Source: Chlamydiota bacterium (lineage in GTDB: Bacteria > Chlamydiota > Chlamydiia > Chlamydiales > VGMA01). Taken from it: a DNA stretch of 14,418 bases. The DNA is taken from assembly GCA_016866575.1 (NCBI GenBank), contig VGMA01000027.1, positions 1-14,418 on the forward strand. Direction: 5' to 3'. A program made the position numbers and the translations under genes. The notes under the pieces are model-generated. The model was not told where the DNA came from and made no database searches. It saw only the letters and a program-made list of their open reading frames with translations. Below are positions 13,499-14,418 of this stretch, one piece after another. Numbering within the stretch: the first letter of the stretch is position 1; each line of letters starts with the position of its first letter.

Positions 13499-14418
13499 AT
13501 GGCAAAAGACCCTACAGTAGAAGAGCACAACATATTAGAAGCAGTTGATAATCTGTCTAGTATGGCTGAGATGAATGTTGAACAGCTTAAAATAGAAAAA
13601 GCTTCTGATTTAGGTGAAGGTATTCATATAGGATCAGGACGTTGGTTTGATCCTAAAAATGCTGAGAAAACCTACAATTCAGTCAAAAGCACACTTAAAA
13701 CTGTGCACAAATACCTTCAGCACATCTATAAAAAAGAGAGCTCTGAGTTAAAAGATGTTGCGATGCAAAAAGGGGTGCAATCTATCTTGAGCTTGGCTCG
13801 AGAGGCTGCATCAAAAGTAGATCGCTGCAGATCGATTTTTTCAGGTCAATTGCCTAGCCAGAGTATTACGGATTCAGCAGAATTTAGGGAATTAGAGGAA
13901 TTTTACCAAAATAAAGTTCTTAAGAAGTTCCAAGAGGTGCTCGCTTCTGAGGAAGCTTGGAAGGAAGAGTGGGAAAAAGAAGAAGATGTCTTTGATATTG
14001 AAAGAAAAGGGTTAAAGAATCTCGAATCAGTGACTAGAGACAAAGACTACGAGCTTTTTTACATATCAAAAGAAGATGGGTCAAAATTCTACAACCGTAA
14101 TTTGATTAGACATATTCGATTAGTTGCCAATTTTGATCAGCTGATCGGTGAACTTCACGGCGACGACCCTTTGATTCGAGTAAGAAATGTATTAGATAAA
14201 CAAGCGATGCTTTCTGCTATTAAGATCAAAAAAGAGTGTTTTGCCCAGATTAGCTCATGGTTAAAAGGTGCTAAGCACCATAAAGATGGTCCTTTGGTTC
14301 GTGACATGCATAAGGTTTTGATGTCACTTCTTTTAGCATCTAATGCAAGGCATTTGATCGCCAATTCTTCAGGTAAAAATTGCCAAAGTTACTTTATAGA
14401 TTTTCAGACATATCTTAG
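13499..14418 (+). CDS. Conserved-looking soluble protein of unknown function, 5' part
   Basis: An ATG at 13499-13501 opens 306 codons without a stop before the window ends, so the gene continues to the right. AGGAG seven bases upstream is a good ribosome binding site. The sequence starts MAKDPTVEEHNILEAVDNLS, is charged and mostly helical-looking, and has no signal peptide or long hydrophobic segment. Notable stretches are IHIGSGRWFDPKNAEK (about 47-62), a Glu-rich patch with EEAWKEEWEKEEDVFDIE (about 151-168), and RHIRLVANFDQLIGELHGDDP near 204-224. I do not recognise the family. The steady codon use and long frame make it a real gene. The terminator upstream separates it from fbaB, so it should have its own promoter in 13394-13490, though no clear hexamers stand out. 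Confidence 0.85.
   Translation, partial: MAKDPTVEEHNILEAVDNLSSMAEMNVEQLKIEKASDLGEGIHIGSGRWFDPKNAEKTYNSVKSTLKTVHKYLQHIYKKESSELKDVAMQKGVQSILSLAREAASKVDRCRSIFSGQLPSQSITDSAEFRELEEFYQNKVLKKFQEVLASEEAWKEEWEKEEDVFDIERKGLKNLESVTRDKDYELFYISKEDGSKFYNRNLIRHIRLVANFDQLIGELHGDDPLIRVRNVLDKQAMLSAIKIKKECFAQISSWLKGAKHHKDGPLVRDMHKVLMSLLLASNARHLIANSSGKNCQSYFIDFQTYL

Overview
The window is AT-rich bacterial DNA with a conserved metabolic and transport core and an accessory block of host-facing-looking genes. It best fits an obligate intracellular bacterium, most likely an environmental member of the Chlamydiota. This is inference. The supporting points are the small peptide-transport operon, the FbaB/DhnA-type aldolase (the class I type I recall from chlamydiae), very AT-rich intergenic DNA, short or absent leaders, and several eukaryote-like or repeat-rich membrane proteins. 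A Legionella- or Coxiella-like organism is the main alternative. No rRNA, tRNA or other decisive marker is present.

Layout. Positions 1-384 hold the start of an acidic unknown protein (minus strand) that runs off the left edge. Positions 429-3801 are a tightly overlapping minus-strand operon, oppB-oppC-oppD-oppF, encoding the membrane and ATPase parts of a peptide ABC importer with no binding protein beside it. Divergent from it is rimO (3857-5248), the ribosomal protein S12 methylthiotransferase. A hairpin at 5252-5289 separates rimO from the convergent accessory block.

Accessory block, 5266-11243, all minus strand apart from a broken gene. It contains two tandem paralogous membrane-anchored dual-specificity-phosphatase-like proteins. 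One keeps the HCX5R active-site loop; the other has lost both the cysteine and the arginine. Next is a five-TM protein with a sulfatase/LtaS-like domain that seems to lack its metal ligands, fused to C-terminal leucine-rich repeats. Last is a 642-residue protein with eight LLTQxNF-type repeats.

A duplication frames the right half. Block A (8238-9050) carries the 5' end of the intact sulfatase-like/LRR gene plus a frameshifted, truncated NUDIX copy. Block B (11518-11988) carries a decayed remnant of that same 5' end plus the start of the intact NUDIX gene (11749-12237). So each copy kept a different member of a divergent gene pair, and the repeat protein and other debris lie between them.

Right end. 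The mutT-like NUDIX hydrolase is followed by fbaB (class I fructose-bisphosphate aldolase, 12289-13341), a strong intrinsic terminator, and the first 306 codons of an unrecognised soluble protein (from 13499) that leaves the window.

Functionally, the core genes cover peptide uptake, ribosome modification, nucleotide-pool cleaning and glycolysis/gluconeogenesis. The accessory genes look like envelope or host-interaction proteins, two of them apparent pseudoenzymes; this is inferred from architecture only.
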